A DNA stretch of 64,000 nucleotides from Streptomyces sp. NBC_01481 (GTDB taxonomy: Bacteria; Actinomycetota; Actinomycetes; Streptomycetales; Streptomycetaceae). The position numbers and the translations under genes are program-made. Shown piece after piece: positions 1 to 8,596 of the stretch; the first letter of the stretch is position 1; the number at the start of each line of letters is the position of its first letter. Where the stretch lies: positions 1 through 64,000 of the forward strand of contig NZ_JAPEPT010000004.1 of NCBI RefSeq assembly GCF_026339995.1. Direction: 5' to 3'. Under the pieces are notes generated by a model that was not told where the DNA came from, ran no database searches, and worked only from the letters and a program-made list of their open reading frames with translations.

Positions 1-1064
1 GCAGGGGACTCGTACGCCGAAAGCTCCGGCAGAGCCAGCAGGTTGACGTCGTCCACGTCGCGCAGCGCCTGGACACCCGTCTTGCGCGCCTCGCTGCCGA
101 TGAGGTCGCGCGGCCCGGGCGGGTCGCCGTCCTTGCCGCCCTGCAGCGGGAAGACCGGCGGGTTGACCGAGGCTTCGAGACCGAGGTCGTTGGCGCACTC
201 GCCGACGAAGCGGACCACATCGTCGGGGTCGACGGACCCGGCGACGACCTGGAGGCGCCGGCCGAAGGCGGTGACCTCGGCTCCGGCGAAGGCGTGCTTG
301 CCGGGGGCGTCGGGCAGCGCGCGCAGCTTGCGCTCCAGGAGCAGGGCGAGCTCGGTGACACTGGCCGGGGGCTCGCCGTCGTGGTCGGGCTCGTAGAGCG
401 TGAACTCGCGCTCCACATCACCGATCTTGACCTTCAACTCGACATTCAGATCGGGCAGTTCGGCCGCGAACGGCTTGGAGACCGTGCCGGAGGGGTCGGG
501 CCGGTCCTCGTCCAGGGCCTTCACCCGGACCAGCGAGGAACCGGCGCCCACGACCGTCTCCACGAAGCGGCCGTGACCGCTGTGCATCGACAGTCCGGTG
601 AAGGACTCGCGGGCGCCGCCGCGTGCGTCGAGGATGTGCAGATTGAAGGTCTTGTCCGGCGTCGGGGTGTCGTGATCGACGGCCACCCGCAGGCCCGAGC
701 CCCATACGCCGGGCTCCTTGGCGTGCACCTCGAGCACCGGGCACTCGCTGTGCCCCTCGGTGGAGTTGAGCGTGACGCAGGCTTCCTCGCCGGTGCCGGC
801 CTTGGCCACACGGACGATCACCGCGACCGTGCCGCCGTTCCCGAAGAACTGGTGCACCGCGTAGCTGACAGCGCTCTGCGAGGTGAGTCCGCCGAAGCGG
901 CGCTCGAAGTCGGCGAAGCTGGTGATCCGCACGGGTTGATTGAGCGGACCCCGGCGGGTGTGCCCCACGAACGCGGTCACCGAGGTGGTGACGGAGGCGA
1001 TGGTACGGATGCTGCTGGGAAGTTCTTCGATGTATACGCCGGGATAGCCCATGTGCGTCGGCAT
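1..1064 (-). CDS. Contractile injection system / phage tail sheath protein (3' end outside window)
   Basis: The frame runs leftward off the window edge and 354 codons are visible. The N-terminus has the tail sheath signature: YPGVYIEELPSS, then a TSVTAFVG stretch and a GP..P..I.SF..FE..FG segment. Sheath subunits polymerise around an inner tube and contract to drive it outward. In Streptomyces such genes usually belong to an extracellular or cytoplasmic contractile injection system rather than an intact prophage. The ATG chosen gives MPTHMGYP and has GGAGG four bases upstream. The ATG four codons later would sit 16 bases from that site. Tube, baseplate and ATPase genes would be expected further left and cannot be seen. 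The call is firm; that it is a CIS rather than a phage is inference. Confidence 0.88.
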   Translation of the reverse strand, partial: MPTHMGYPGVYIEELPSSIRTIASVTTSVTAFVGHTRRGPLNQPVRITSFADFERRFGGLTSQSAVSYAVHQFFGNGGTVAVIVRVAKAGTGEEACVTLNSTEGHSECPVLEVHAKEPGVWGSGLRVAVDHDTPTPDKTFNLHILDARGGARESFTGLSMHSGHGRFVETVVGAGSSLVRVKALDEDRPDPSGTVSKPFAAELPDLNVELKVKIGDVEREFTLYEPDHDGEPPASVTELALLLERKLRALPDAPGKHAFAGAEVTAFGRRLQVVAGSVDPDDVVRFVGECANDLGLEASVNPPVFPLQGGKDGDPPGPRDLIGSEARKTGVQALRDVDDVNLLALPELSAYESP

Positions 1065-1123
1065 TCCCCCTCCATTCCCTTCGCGCGCAACAGGAGATGA
1101 GGAGGGGAGGTGAAGAAGCCGCA

Positions 1124-1146
1124 CGTATGCGTCGAGCATGCATACG
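1124..1146. promoter_or_regulatory. Inverted repeat upstream of the sheath gene
   Basis: CGTATGC and GCATACG form perfect 7-base arms around a 9-base spacer, 60 bases upstream of the sheath start. This looks like a repressor or activator operator. The rest of the 420-base gap between the sheath and permease genes holds no coding frame I can defend. Function is inferred only from position and symmetry. Confidence 0.35.
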
Positions 1147-1484
1147 CGCTCTTCACTGCAATCCCCCGTCACACACCCCGTGCGATATCGGTCTCGCAGG
1201 GCCATCGGCATGTGCCTGTGCTTGTGGCTCCTGATGCATGAGTGCCAATAGGAAGTCTGGTTTGCACCTGGAGGGCGGGTCAAGGGGCCGATTCAGTCAT
1301 CGGGCGATCATCGCCGGAGGAGTCGGTGACGGGTGATTTGACGTGGTCGGAGGGATATCGCTGGCCGAATATGAAGAGGAATTCACGATCACTTCACAGG
1401 AAAATTGGATCAGGGGTGGGAAACAAGCCGAATGCAGCTGGTCGCGGCGCGCCGCCTTGTGTCCCTTTGCAGGCCAAATGGGGC

Positions 1485-3047
1485 TTACTGGGTGGGGTAC
1501 TTGGAGGCGTCGCTGACGGGCACGTCCGGGTTGCGGAACCAGGAGCCCTGCACCGCCCGCTGAATGAGCATCAGGATGGCGCCGATCACCAGGGCGCCGA
1601 TGCCGATGACGGAGACCCCGCCGGTGTCGCCGATCCAGGGCAGGTCGATGACGGTGGTGCCGTACTCGGGGTCGGCGTAGACGCTGAAGGCCGCGTAGCA
1701 GAAGAAGTACAGGAGCATCAGGGCGCCGAGGAGCGGCAGAACACCCTTCAGCCAGAAGTTGGCGGCGCTGCGGGTGAGGACCTTGCGGAAGTACCAGACG
1801 CAGGCGAAGCCGGTCAGTCCGTAGTAGAACGCGATGCCCAGGCCGACCGAGGCAATCGAGTCCTCCAGGACATTGCCGCTGATGGCCGTCAGGCCTGCGT
1901 AGAAGGCGATCGACGCCAGTCCCATGGCGACCGTCGACCAGGTCGGGGTCAGGAAGCGCGGGTGTACACGCGCGAAGACCGCGGGGAGTGCCTTGTGTGT
2001 CGCCATCGAGAAGCTGGTGCGGGCGGTGGGGAGAATCGTCGTCTGCGTGGAGGCCGCGGCCGATGTGAGCACCATCAGGACCAGCAGCTTCGACAGGAAC
2101 CCGCCGAATCCTTCCGTGCCGAACACATCGTCGCCGAAACTGCCCAGCACGTCCCCGGAGTTGTCGGGGTTGGCCAGGCCGATGCCCTTCTCGCCGATAC
2201 CGGCGAAGGCCTGGGCCGACGTGGTCACCAGCAGGTAGATGCCGAGCAGCATGACGGTGGAGATGACGGCGGCGCGGCCGGGGGTGCGCTCGCGGTCGGC
2301 GGTCTCCTCGTTGACGGAGACGGCGGTGTCCCAGCCCCAGTAGATGAAGACGGCCAGCAGGACGCCTTGCGTCAGGGCGCTGGCGGAGTCGATCTCGAAG
2401 GGGTTGAACCAGGAAGCGGACACGTGCAGGGACTCCGCGTGCGGGTTGTCGCCGTACACCTTCACCAGCGCCGTGATGGAGAGGATGGCGAGTAGTACGA
2501 GCTCGATGCTGAGCAGCCACTTCTGAAGGAATGCGGAGATCTCGATGCCGACGTAGCAGATGAACGTCATCACGGCGATCCAGATCACACCCGCGAACAT
2601 TGTCCACCAGCGGCTTTCGGCCACGCCGTCGGCTCCGACCAGCTGGAATCCGTACTGGCCGGCGATCTGCGCCAGATTCGCCATCACGATGATGTCGGCG
2701 ATGATGATGCCCCAGCCGCCCATCCAGCCCGTGCGCGGTCCGAAGGCCCGGGCGGACCAGCTGAAGGTGGTGCCGCAGTCGGGGTCCACGGCGTTCATCG
2801 CCTTGTAGGCGTAGGCGATGAAGAACATCGGGACGAATCCCAGGATCACGATGACCGGTGACTGGAGCCCGACGGCGAGGACGATGAAGCCGAGCGTGGC
2901 GGCCAGGCTGTACGCGGGAGCCGTTGAGGCGAGGCCGATGGCCACAGAGGAGACAAGGCCCAGCGCGCCGCGCTTGAGCCCTTTCTCGCCTACCGCGGAT
3001 GTCTGCGTCGGCACGGAGCCGGGAGGCCCGCCGGGAAGTCTTTGCAT
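1485..3047 (-). CDS. APC-family amino acid permease
   Basis: The 520-residue polytopic membrane protein has about 12 hydrophobic segments and the usual APC opening: a polar N-terminus, then GLVSSVAIGLASTAPAYSLA, with the helix-breaking glycine/alanine stretch of TM1. The C-terminal tail is short and polar. It should import amino acids or polyamines by proton symport or exchange; the substrate cannot be told from sequence. The frame stays open far upstream. The ATG giving MQRLPGG is chosen because AAGG lies seven bases before it and because residues upstream look like non-coding read-through. It stands alone between the sheath gene and the flavohemoprotein-like gene, all three leftward. A UPF0016-like or potassium-uptake role is not supported. 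Confidence 0.85.
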   Translation of the reverse strand: MQRLPGGPPGSVPTQTSAVGEKGLKRGALGLVSSVAIGLASTAPAYSLAATLGFIVLAVGLQSPVIVILGFVPMFFIAYAYKAMNAVDPDCGTTFSWSARAFGPRTGWMGGWGIIIADIIVMANLAQIAGQYGFQLVGADGVAESRWWTMFAGVIWIAVMTFICYVGIEISAFLQKWLLSIELVLLAILSITALVKVYGDNPHAESLHVSASWFNPFEIDSASALTQGVLLAVFIYWGWDTAVSVNEETADRERTPGRAAVISTVMLLGIYLLVTTSAQAFAGIGEKGIGLANPDNSGDVLGSFGDDVFGTEGFGGFLSKLLVLMVLTSAAASTQTTILPTARTSFSMATHKALPAVFARVHPRFLTPTWSTVAMGLASIAFYAGLTAISGNVLEDSIASVGLGIAFYYGLTGFACVWYFRKVLTRSAANFWLKGVLPLLGALMLLYFFCYAAFSVYADPEYGTTVIDLPWIGDTGGVSVIGIGALVIGAILMLIQRAVQGSWFRNPDVPVSDASKYPTQ

Positions 3048-3279
3048 GGTGCGGCCTTTCGCCCAACGGCCACGCGGAATGCGCAGAAGCATCGTTACTT
3101 TCCGTGATACACCCGTTTGTGGATGATCGAAAGTCGGGACGCCTTTCGGCAATCGAGGGAAAGCGCTCTCAGTCCGCGCTCCCGAAACCCCGGACCCGGC
3201 TACCGTCCCGATTTCTGGGGCCGGCCGGCCGTACCGCGGCGATTCTCCCAACTGGCCCGGCCTCGGGGAGATGGAGCGG

Positions 3280-4605
3280 TCACCTGGGAGCCGCCGAATA
3301 CCCCGGCGCTCTGACCGGCTTCCTGCTCGGTTCGAACCAGCCGCCGTCGTCCGACCCGGACTCCGGCTGCGTCGCCGCCCGGGGCGCCGGGAGAGCGAGC
3401 GGCCGGGTCCGGGCTTCGGGATCGATCCAGGTGACGGGGCGGGGGTCGAGGAACTGTTCCGAGTGGGAGACATGTCCGCGCCGCTGCACCGAGGTTGGCA
3501 GCGGGTCACGAATAAGTGATGCCGCGGGCAGGCCGGACTCGTACAGCAGCGCGGCCGTCTCCTGGACGAACATCACGGGACCGCACAGATAGACGGTCTC
3601 GCCAGGCCACTCCCGGCGCCCGCTCAGATTGCTCTGCAGCCGTTCGGCGGCCCGCGTCCTGCCCTCGTCGCGCTCCTGGTACCACCAGTAGGCGCTGAGA
3701 CAGGGGTGGGCGCGCAGCAGTTCGACCAGTGCGTCTGAGTCGTAGAAGTCGGCCTCGCCGCGCGCCACGACGTCGACCCGGATACGGGGCGAGGGTTTGC
3801 GGGCGAGTAACTCCTCCAGGACCGACTTGACCGGGGCCCAGCCCGTACCGGCGGCGATCAGTGTGACGGCCGGGGTGCCGGGCGGCGGGGCGAGCGCGGA
3901 GCCCGAGGCGCCGCCCAGCCGGAATATCTGGCCCGGCTCGGTGCGGTCGCACAGCACATTGCTCAACAGGCCTTCGTCGACCCGGCCGACATGGAATTCG
4001 AGTACACCGTCGCGGTCTGGGTGGCCCGCCAGGGAGTAGGGCCGCCACACGCCCGGCAGGTCGGGGTGCTCGATCGTGGCGTACTGGCCGGGGAGCCACG
4101 GGTAGTGGGCCGACGGTGCGGCACGGATGACAGCCGTGTGCCCGGCGTGCAGCCGGTGCGAGACGATGGTGGCCTCCCACGAGGCGGGCTCGCCCGCGGC
4201 GAGAGACAGATGGGCGCCGCCGGTCATGGCCTCGGCGGCGCCCGTGTAGACCCGATTCCAGGCAGCTTCGGTCCGGTCGTCCCAGAAATACGTGCTGTGG
4301 TACCGGACGGCGGCGACGAGACTCTCGCCCACCGCCGTGTAATCGTCGTCCACTATCCCGAACTTGCGGTGATCCCGGCCGAGCCGCTCGAGATGGGACG
4401 GGAGACCGGGGTGGTCGAGATGGTCCACGACATGCACCAAGGCCGTGAACAGACGCTCGTACTGATCGTCCATCACGGCCGGAAACAGCGGGCGCAGCTC
4501 CGGATGATGGCTGAAGAGATGCGCGTAGAAGTAGCGGACCACGTGGGAGGCCCGTCGTCTGACCAGCTCCAGGCTCGCTCTGACCACATCGATGTCGTCG
4601 TTCAT
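3280..4605 (-). CDS. Flavohemoprotein-like globin/FAD/NAD oxidoreductase
   Basis: The 441-residue protein has an N-terminal globin (about 1-135), an FAD-binding barrel (about 143-240) and an NAD-binding domain (about 245-375). In the globin the proximal histidine is H79 (LGRDHRKFGI), CD1 Phe is F41 and the B10 Tyr is Y27. The FAD motif RPYS is at 188-191, the nucleotide loop GTGWAP at 253-258 and CGP at 341-343. This matches flavohemoglobins, which convert nitric oxide plus oxygen to nitrate using NAD(P)H. A roughly 65-residue low-complexity C-terminal tail is extra compared with Hmp (about 400 residues). GGGGGA lies five bases before the ATG. Leu266 is encoded by TTA, so translation may depend on the bldA tRNA. 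No NsrR-type operator was recognised upstream. Confidence 0.85.
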   Translation of the reverse strand: MNDDIDVVRASLELVRRRASHVVRYFYAHLFSHHPELRPLFPAVMDDQYERLFTALVHVVDHLDHPGLPSHLERLGRDHRKFGIVDDDYTAVGESLVAAVRYHSTYFWDDRTEAAWNRVYTGAAEAMTGGAHLSLAAGEPASWEATIVSHRLHAGHTAVIRAAPSAHYPWLPGQYATIEHPDLPGVWRPYSLAGHPDRDGVLEFHVGRVDEGLLSNVLCDRTEPGQIFRLGGASGSALAPPPGTPAVTLIAAGTGWAPVKSVLEELLARKPSPRIRVDVVARGEADFYDSDALVELLRAHPCLSAYWWYQERDEGRTRAAERLQSNLSGRREWPGETVYLCGPVMFVQETAALLYESGLPAASLIRDPLPTSVQRRGHVSHSEQFLDPRPVTWIDPEARTRPLALPAPRAATQPESGSDDGGWFEPSRKPVRAPGYSAAPR

Positions 4606-4812
4606 GGGTATCCCCCGCGCCCTTGTGAAGCACCGACCGCCCGCGCGGGGTCAGGGGGCGGCCTCGTTGCGCGCCGTCTGAACGCGCGTCAAAAGTGCTG
4701 AGCCAGCGCACCGTATCAACTCATGGGCGATGTCGAGCTGTTGAGGCGTAAATTATGTCTCGACTGGAACATTCCCCTTCCGGCAGGGAGGCGGGGGAGC
4801 CGAGGCGGCTGC

Positions 4813-5595
4813 CTAGATGCCCTGCCAGTCAGGCTTTGCGGCATAGGTGGCGCGAAAGTAGTCGGCGAGCTTGAGGCTGGAGGCCGCGGCCTCGTCCACG
4901 ACGACCGTGGCGTGCGGGTGGAGCTGCAGCGCCGATGCGGGCACCAGCGCGGACAGCGGGCCTTCGACGGCGAGCGCCACGGCGTCGGCCTTCGACTCGC
5001 CGGTGGCCAGCAGGACCAGATGGCGGGCTTCCAGGATGGTGCCGATGCCCTGGGTGATCACATGGTGGGGGACCTCGTCGAGGCCGTTGAAGAACCGGGC
5101 GTTGTCCTGCCGGGTCTGCTGGGTCAGCGTCTTGATCCGGGTGCGGGAGGCGAGGGACGAGCAGGGCTCGTTGAAGCCGATGTGTCCGTCGGTGCCGATG
5201 CCCAGCAGCTGGAGGTCGACGCCGCCGGCCTCGGCGAGCGCACGGTCATAGGCGAGGCACGCTGCCGCGACGTCCTCGGCGGTGCCGTCGGGGCCCATGA
5301 AGGAGGCCTCGGTCAGGCCGAGGGGTTCTATCACCTCGCGCAGGACGACCGAACGGTAGGACTCGGGGTGTCCGGACGGCAGTCCGACGTACTCGTCGAG
5401 CTGGCAGATCCTGGCCCGGGAGGCGTCCACCTTCGAGGCGCGTACCTTGGCCGCGAGGGCTTCGTAAATGGGCAGCGGAGTTGATCCCGTGGCGACGCCC
5501 AGAAGAGCGTCGGGCTTGCGTCGCAGCAGGTCGGCCATGGCTTCGGCAATGAGCTCGCCGCCGGCGGCGGAGTCCGGAACGATGACAACTTCCAC
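4813..5595 (-). CDS. nagB: Glucosamine-6-phosphate deaminase
   Basis: NagB converts glucosamine-6-phosphate to fructose-6-phosphate and ammonia, feeding chitin and cell-wall amino sugars into glycolysis. The 260-residue protein shows the family substrate loop TGSTPLPIYEAL, LDEY with general base D67, and GTDGHIGFNEP carrying D136, H138 and E143. These align with the Escherichia coli catalytic residues at an offset of five. The start is GTG, with AGGGA five bases upstream. A dre-type palindrome sits 26 bases upstream of the start, so repression by the GntR regulator DasR, relieved by glucosamine-6-phosphate, is expected. The 207 bases between this stop and the flavohemoprotein start carry no evident gene. 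Confidence 0.95.
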   Translation of the reverse strand: MEVVIVPDSAAGGELIAEAMADLLRRKPDALLGVATGSTPLPIYEALAAKVRASKVDASRARICQLDEYVGLPSGHPESYRSVVLREVIEPLGLTEASFMGPDGTAEDVAAACLAYDRALAEAGGVDLQLLGIGTDGHIGFNEPCSSLASRTRIKTLTQQTRQDNARFFNGLDEVPHHVITQGIGTILEARHLVLLATGESKADAVALAVEGPLSALVPASALQLHPHATVVVDEAAASSLKLADYFRATYAAKPDWQGI

Positions 5596-5620
5596 GAAGA
5601 TCCCTGTCTCTGAAGGCGCA

Positions 5621-5636
5621 AGTGGTGTAGACCAAT
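5621..5636. promoter_or_regulatory. DasR-responsive element (dre) upstream of nagB
   Basis: AGTGGTGTAGACCAAT closely matches the published Streptomyces dre palindrome A(C/G)TGGTCTAGACCA(C/G)T. It lies just upstream of the nagB start, which is the known location in Streptomyces. The sequence is seen directly; binding by DasR is inferred from the well-described regulon. Confidence 0.85.
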
Positions 5637-5756
5637 CTACCTGGTGAGAGGGGCTTCTGTCGCGCGCGGCAGACGTACCCCGGGTGAAACCTGACGGAAA
5701 TCCCCGGTGCGAGAGCGCCTCTACGCTCGGATCAGGACGCCATGGGAGGTGAGCGG

Positions 5757-6758
5757 GTGGTCACCGGCCTCGGACCGCACGCATCGGACCGGAGCAGGCT
5801 GCGCTCCGTGAGCGAGGACGACGTGCAGCTGCGCCACCAAGTGGTGCACGGCTACCGCCGCGCGTACCGGATCGCCGGAGAGGGACCGGCGCTCCTCCTC
5901 ATCCACGGCATAGGGGACTCCTCGGCCACCTGGGTGGACCTCATTCCGGGACTGGCACGCAGATACACCGTCATCGCACCCGATCTCCTCGGCCACGGGG
6001 CCTCGGACAAGCCGCGCGCCGACTATTCGGTGGCTGCCTACGCGAACGGCATGCGCGATCTGCTCGGCGTACTGGGCATCGACTCGGCCACCCTCGTCGG
6101 CCACTCGTTCGGCGGCGGCGTCGCCATGCAGTTCGCCTACCAGTTTCCCGAGCGCACCGAGCGGCTGGTCCTCGTCGGCGCGGGCGGGGTGGCCCGCGAC
6201 GTCAACCCCGTCCTGCGGGCCGTCTCCCTCCCGGGCGCCGACCTGCTGCTCTCGACGCTCTCGCTGCCGGGGATGCGCACGGTCACCGGCCTCTTCACCG
6301 AGCTGATCAGGCGGCTGGACACCGACCTCGGACAGGACGCCCCCGAGCTGCTCAACCTGGTGGACGCGCTGCCGGACGCCACCTCGCGCAGTGCGTTCAT
6401 CCGGACGCTGCGGGCGGTCGTCGACTGGCGGGGCCAGGTCGTGACCATGCTCGACCGCTGCTATCTGAGTGAAGGGATGCCGACCATGCTGCTGTGGGGA
6501 TCACGCGACAGCGTGGTGCCGGTGGAGCATGCGTACGGTGCGCACGCGGCGATGCCCGGAAGCCGACTGGAGATCTTCGAGGGCGCAGGCCACTTTCCCC
6601 ATCACGTCGACCCGACGCGCTTTCTGGCACTGGTCGAGGAATTCGTCGAGACGACCCGGCCGGCCGACTGGACTACGGACCGCTGGCGCGAACTGTTGCG
6701 GGCGGGGCGCGGGGGCGAGAGCGACCTGCGGATGACGAGCGAGCGCAGCGCGACATAG
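5757..6758 (+). CDS. Alpha/beta hydrolase
   Basis: The single-domain alpha/beta hydrolase fold has the oxyanion segment LLLIHGIGDSSATW, the nucleophile elbow GHSFGGG (Ser near 117 of the chosen product), an acid after LLWGSRDSVVPV and a C-terminal GAGHFPH histidine. The substrate is unknown; such enzymes are esterases, lipases or haloalkane-dehalogenase-like. An ATG 15 bases upstream is possible, but the GTG used here has GGAGGTGA at ideal distance. No signal peptide is present, so it is probably cytoplasmic. It diverges from nagB across a 160-base gap that contains the dre site. Confidence 0.85.
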   Translation: MVTGLGPHASDRSRLRSVSEDDVQLRHQVVHGYRRAYRIAGEGPALLLIHGIGDSSATWVDLIPGLARRYTVIAPDLLGHGASDKPRADYSVAAYANGMRDLLGVLGIDSATLVGHSFGGGVAMQFAYQFPERTERLVLVGAGGVARDVNPVLRAVSLPGADLLLSTLSLPGMRTVTGLFTELIRRLDTDLGQDAPELLNLVDALPDATSRSAFIRTLRAVVDWRGQVVTMLDRCYLSEGMPTMLLWGSRDSVVPVEHAYGAHAAMPGSRLEIFEGAGHFPHHVDPTRFLALVEEFVETTRPADWTTDRWRELLRAGRGGESDLRMTSERSAT

Positions 6759-6777
6759 CGGCGCGGTTCAGAACGAT

Positions 6778-6993
6778 TCAGAACAGGGGCAGCTGGCCCG
6801 GGAAGTCCGGCACGACGGCGCCGTCGAGATCCGGCTGCAGAGCCGGATCGAACGGCGCCTGACTCCGGGACCCGGGACAGGAGACGAGCTCGGCTGCCGT
6901 CCGCGCGCCCGCAGGGTCATGGCGGGCGAACCGCCCGGCGACGACGGCGATTTCACGGCGGCACACGGGGCAGCGGCGACGGGGAGCGGACAT
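6778..6993 (-). CDS. Small conserved zinc-ribbon-like protein
   Basis: The 71-residue product starts MSAPRRRCPVC and has a CPVC pair near the N-terminus, a histidine in RFARHDP and a later CPGS cysteine. This is a plausible partial zinc-binding knuckle of the kind seen in short Streptomyces proteins. The remainder is proline- and aspartate-rich. GGAG is only two bases before the ATG, which is tight. The gene converges on the hydrolase. No function can be given; a DNA- or RNA-binding role is speculation. Confidence 0.55.
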   Translation of the reverse strand: MSAPRRRCPVCRREIAVVAGRFARHDPAGARTAAELVSCPGSRSQAPFDPALQPDLDGAVVPDFPGQLPLF

Positions 6994-7107
6994 GGCTCCA
7001 GTCTGCCAGCCCGGACCGACAGGGCAGCGGCGCGGCGGGCGCACGCCGGGAGGGCACTGACGTACCCCTCGCCCGCGTCGGCCGGCTACGGCGGAGTCGG
7101 CAGGACT

Positions 7108-7740
7108 TCAGCGCACCGCGGTCAGCCGGGCGGACGCCACGACGTTCCCGTCGTAGCCGGTCTTCTTCGTGTACCCGCCGCCGCAGGTGATGACCCGCAG
7201 CTCCGGCCGAGGCGTGTCCCGGTAGATCCGCTCCGCGGGGAAACCCTTCTTGGCGAAGACCTGGACGGCGTAGACGGCGAACACCGCCGTACGTCCGTCG
7301 CCGCGCAGGATCTCGATGCGGCTGCCGCGCTGGAGCGAGCCGAGCGAGTAGAAGACGGCCGGGCCCGCCGGGTTGTCGACATGGCCGACGACGACGGACG
7401 TGCCCCGTTCGCCGGGGCTGACCGCGCCCCGGTACCAGCCCGCGAGATTGCTGTTCTCCAGGGGCGGCGCGTCGACCCAGCCGTCGGCGTCGAGGCCGAC
7501 CTCGGTCAGCGGGGTGTCGACTTGGAGCGACGGGACGGCGATCCGGCGCGGCGGGGAGTGGGGGAGCGGGCCGGGCGCGGCAGGAAGAGGGTCGGCCACG
7601 CTCTTGTGCGCAGGGGCGGCGGCGCGGGGCTGGGGTGGGCCGCCGGTCCCCTCGCCTGCTCCGTTGCGTACGAGAAAGAGCCCGAGCAGCAGGACACAGG
7701 CGAGCGTGAACCAGGTGCCGCGTCTGCTGGACGTGGGCAT
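7108..7740 (-). CDS. Class F sortase
   Basis: The 210-residue membrane-anchored transpeptidase has one hydrophobic segment at about residues 10-24, a proline-rich linker to residue 62, then the sortase barrel. Catalytic residues are visible as His120 (VVVGHVDN), Cys186 (VITCGGGY) and Arg205 (VVASARL). Class F sortases are typical of Streptomyces; their natural substrates are poorly known. Its stop-side neighbour upstream encodes a secreted protein with a C-terminal membrane helix, 15 bases away, so the two form an operon and may be enzyme and partner. Confidence 0.88.
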   Translation of the reverse strand: MPTSSRRGTWFTLACVLLLGLFLVRNGAGEGTGGPPQPRAAAPAHKSVADPLPAAPGPLPHSPPRRIAVPSLQVDTPLTEVGLDADGWVDAPPLENSNLAGWYRGAVSPGERGTSVVVGHVDNPAGPAVFYSLGSLQRGSRIEILRGDGRTAVFAVYAVQVFAKKGFPAERIYRDTPRPELRVITCGGGYTKKTGYDGNVVASARLTAVR

Positions 7741-7755
7741 GGGCCTTCCCTTGGG

Positions 7756-8298
7756 TCAGCTGCCGTTCCCGGTCGGGCGGCGCAGCATCAGGACACCGCC
7801 ACCGGCGAGCGCGCCCGCGATGAGCGCGGAGCCGACGCCGATCTGTGTGGGGCTCAGATCGGCGAAGCTGCCGCCGGTGCCGCCCTTCACGCCTCCGCCG
7901 GGCTTGACGGGCCGGAAGGACTTGGCAGGCTTGGCGGGTTCGACGGGCTCCATGGGCCTGGCGGGCTCAGCCTTGCCGGTCGTTTCGGTCGCATCGTTTG
8001 CTTCGGCCGTATCTGTTGGTTCCGTGAACTGAGTCGACCCGGTGTGCAGGTCCGACCCGTCGGCGGCGGTGAGGGGCGCGGTGCCCGTCCCGCCGAGGCA
8101 GTCCGAGGTGATGTCGTACCCGGCCTCGCACTCGGTGGCGTTGAGGGTCCCTGTGTCGCCCTGCGCGGCGGCCGTGGGCGGGAGAGTGGAGCCGAACGAG
8201 GTGATGCTGCTCCCGTCGTCGGCGAGGGCGGCCGGGGCGCCGAGAGCCAGCGCGGCGGTGCCGATCAGGGCGAGGGAGGCGACATTTATCGCACGCAT
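7756..8298 (-). CDS. Secreted protein with C-terminal membrane anchor (possible sortase partner)
   Basis: The 180-residue product has a Sec signal peptide ending about ALGAPAALADD. A short Cys-containing module (TECEAG...TSDCLGG) follows, then a Pro/Glu/Lys-rich stalk, and a C-terminal hydrophobic helix near residues 150-172 followed by LRRP. There is no LPXTG or LAXTG motif before the helix, so covalent anchoring is uncertain. GGAG lies eight bases from the ATG. It is the first gene of a two-gene leftward operon with the class F sortase. About 300 bases upstream of it show no gene, only likely promoter sequence. Confidence 0.7.
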   Translation of the reverse strand: MRAINVASLALIGTAALALGAPAALADDGSSITSFGSTLPPTAAAQGDTGTLNATECEAGYDITSDCLGGTGTAPLTAADGSDLHTGSTQFTEPTDTAEANDATETTGKAEPARPMEPVEPAKPAKSFRPVKPGGGVKGGTGGSFADLSPTQIGVGSALIAGALAGGGVLMLRRPTGNGS

Positions 8299-8596
8299 GG
8301 TCAGTTCTCCATGTTCCCGAGGAGCCATGGCGGAAGGTTCGGCGAAATGGGATAAATGCCCCTCGTAGAGACTGACGCTAGGAGGGCAGAGGGGGGTGGC
8401 GCATGTGGCGCGGGGCGCACGGGAGCGGCGTGTCGCCCCCGTCGGGCACCGCGGCCGTGACGGTCGTGCCAGGTCACGCGGCATGCCCGAGCGCCCCGGC
8501 CGAACCGACTCCTGCGCCGCGACGGCCGGGGCCACCGGGGTGACGGCGTCACCCGTACGGAAGGTGTTCCTCGGCGCAGTGCACGTCCCGGGCCCG

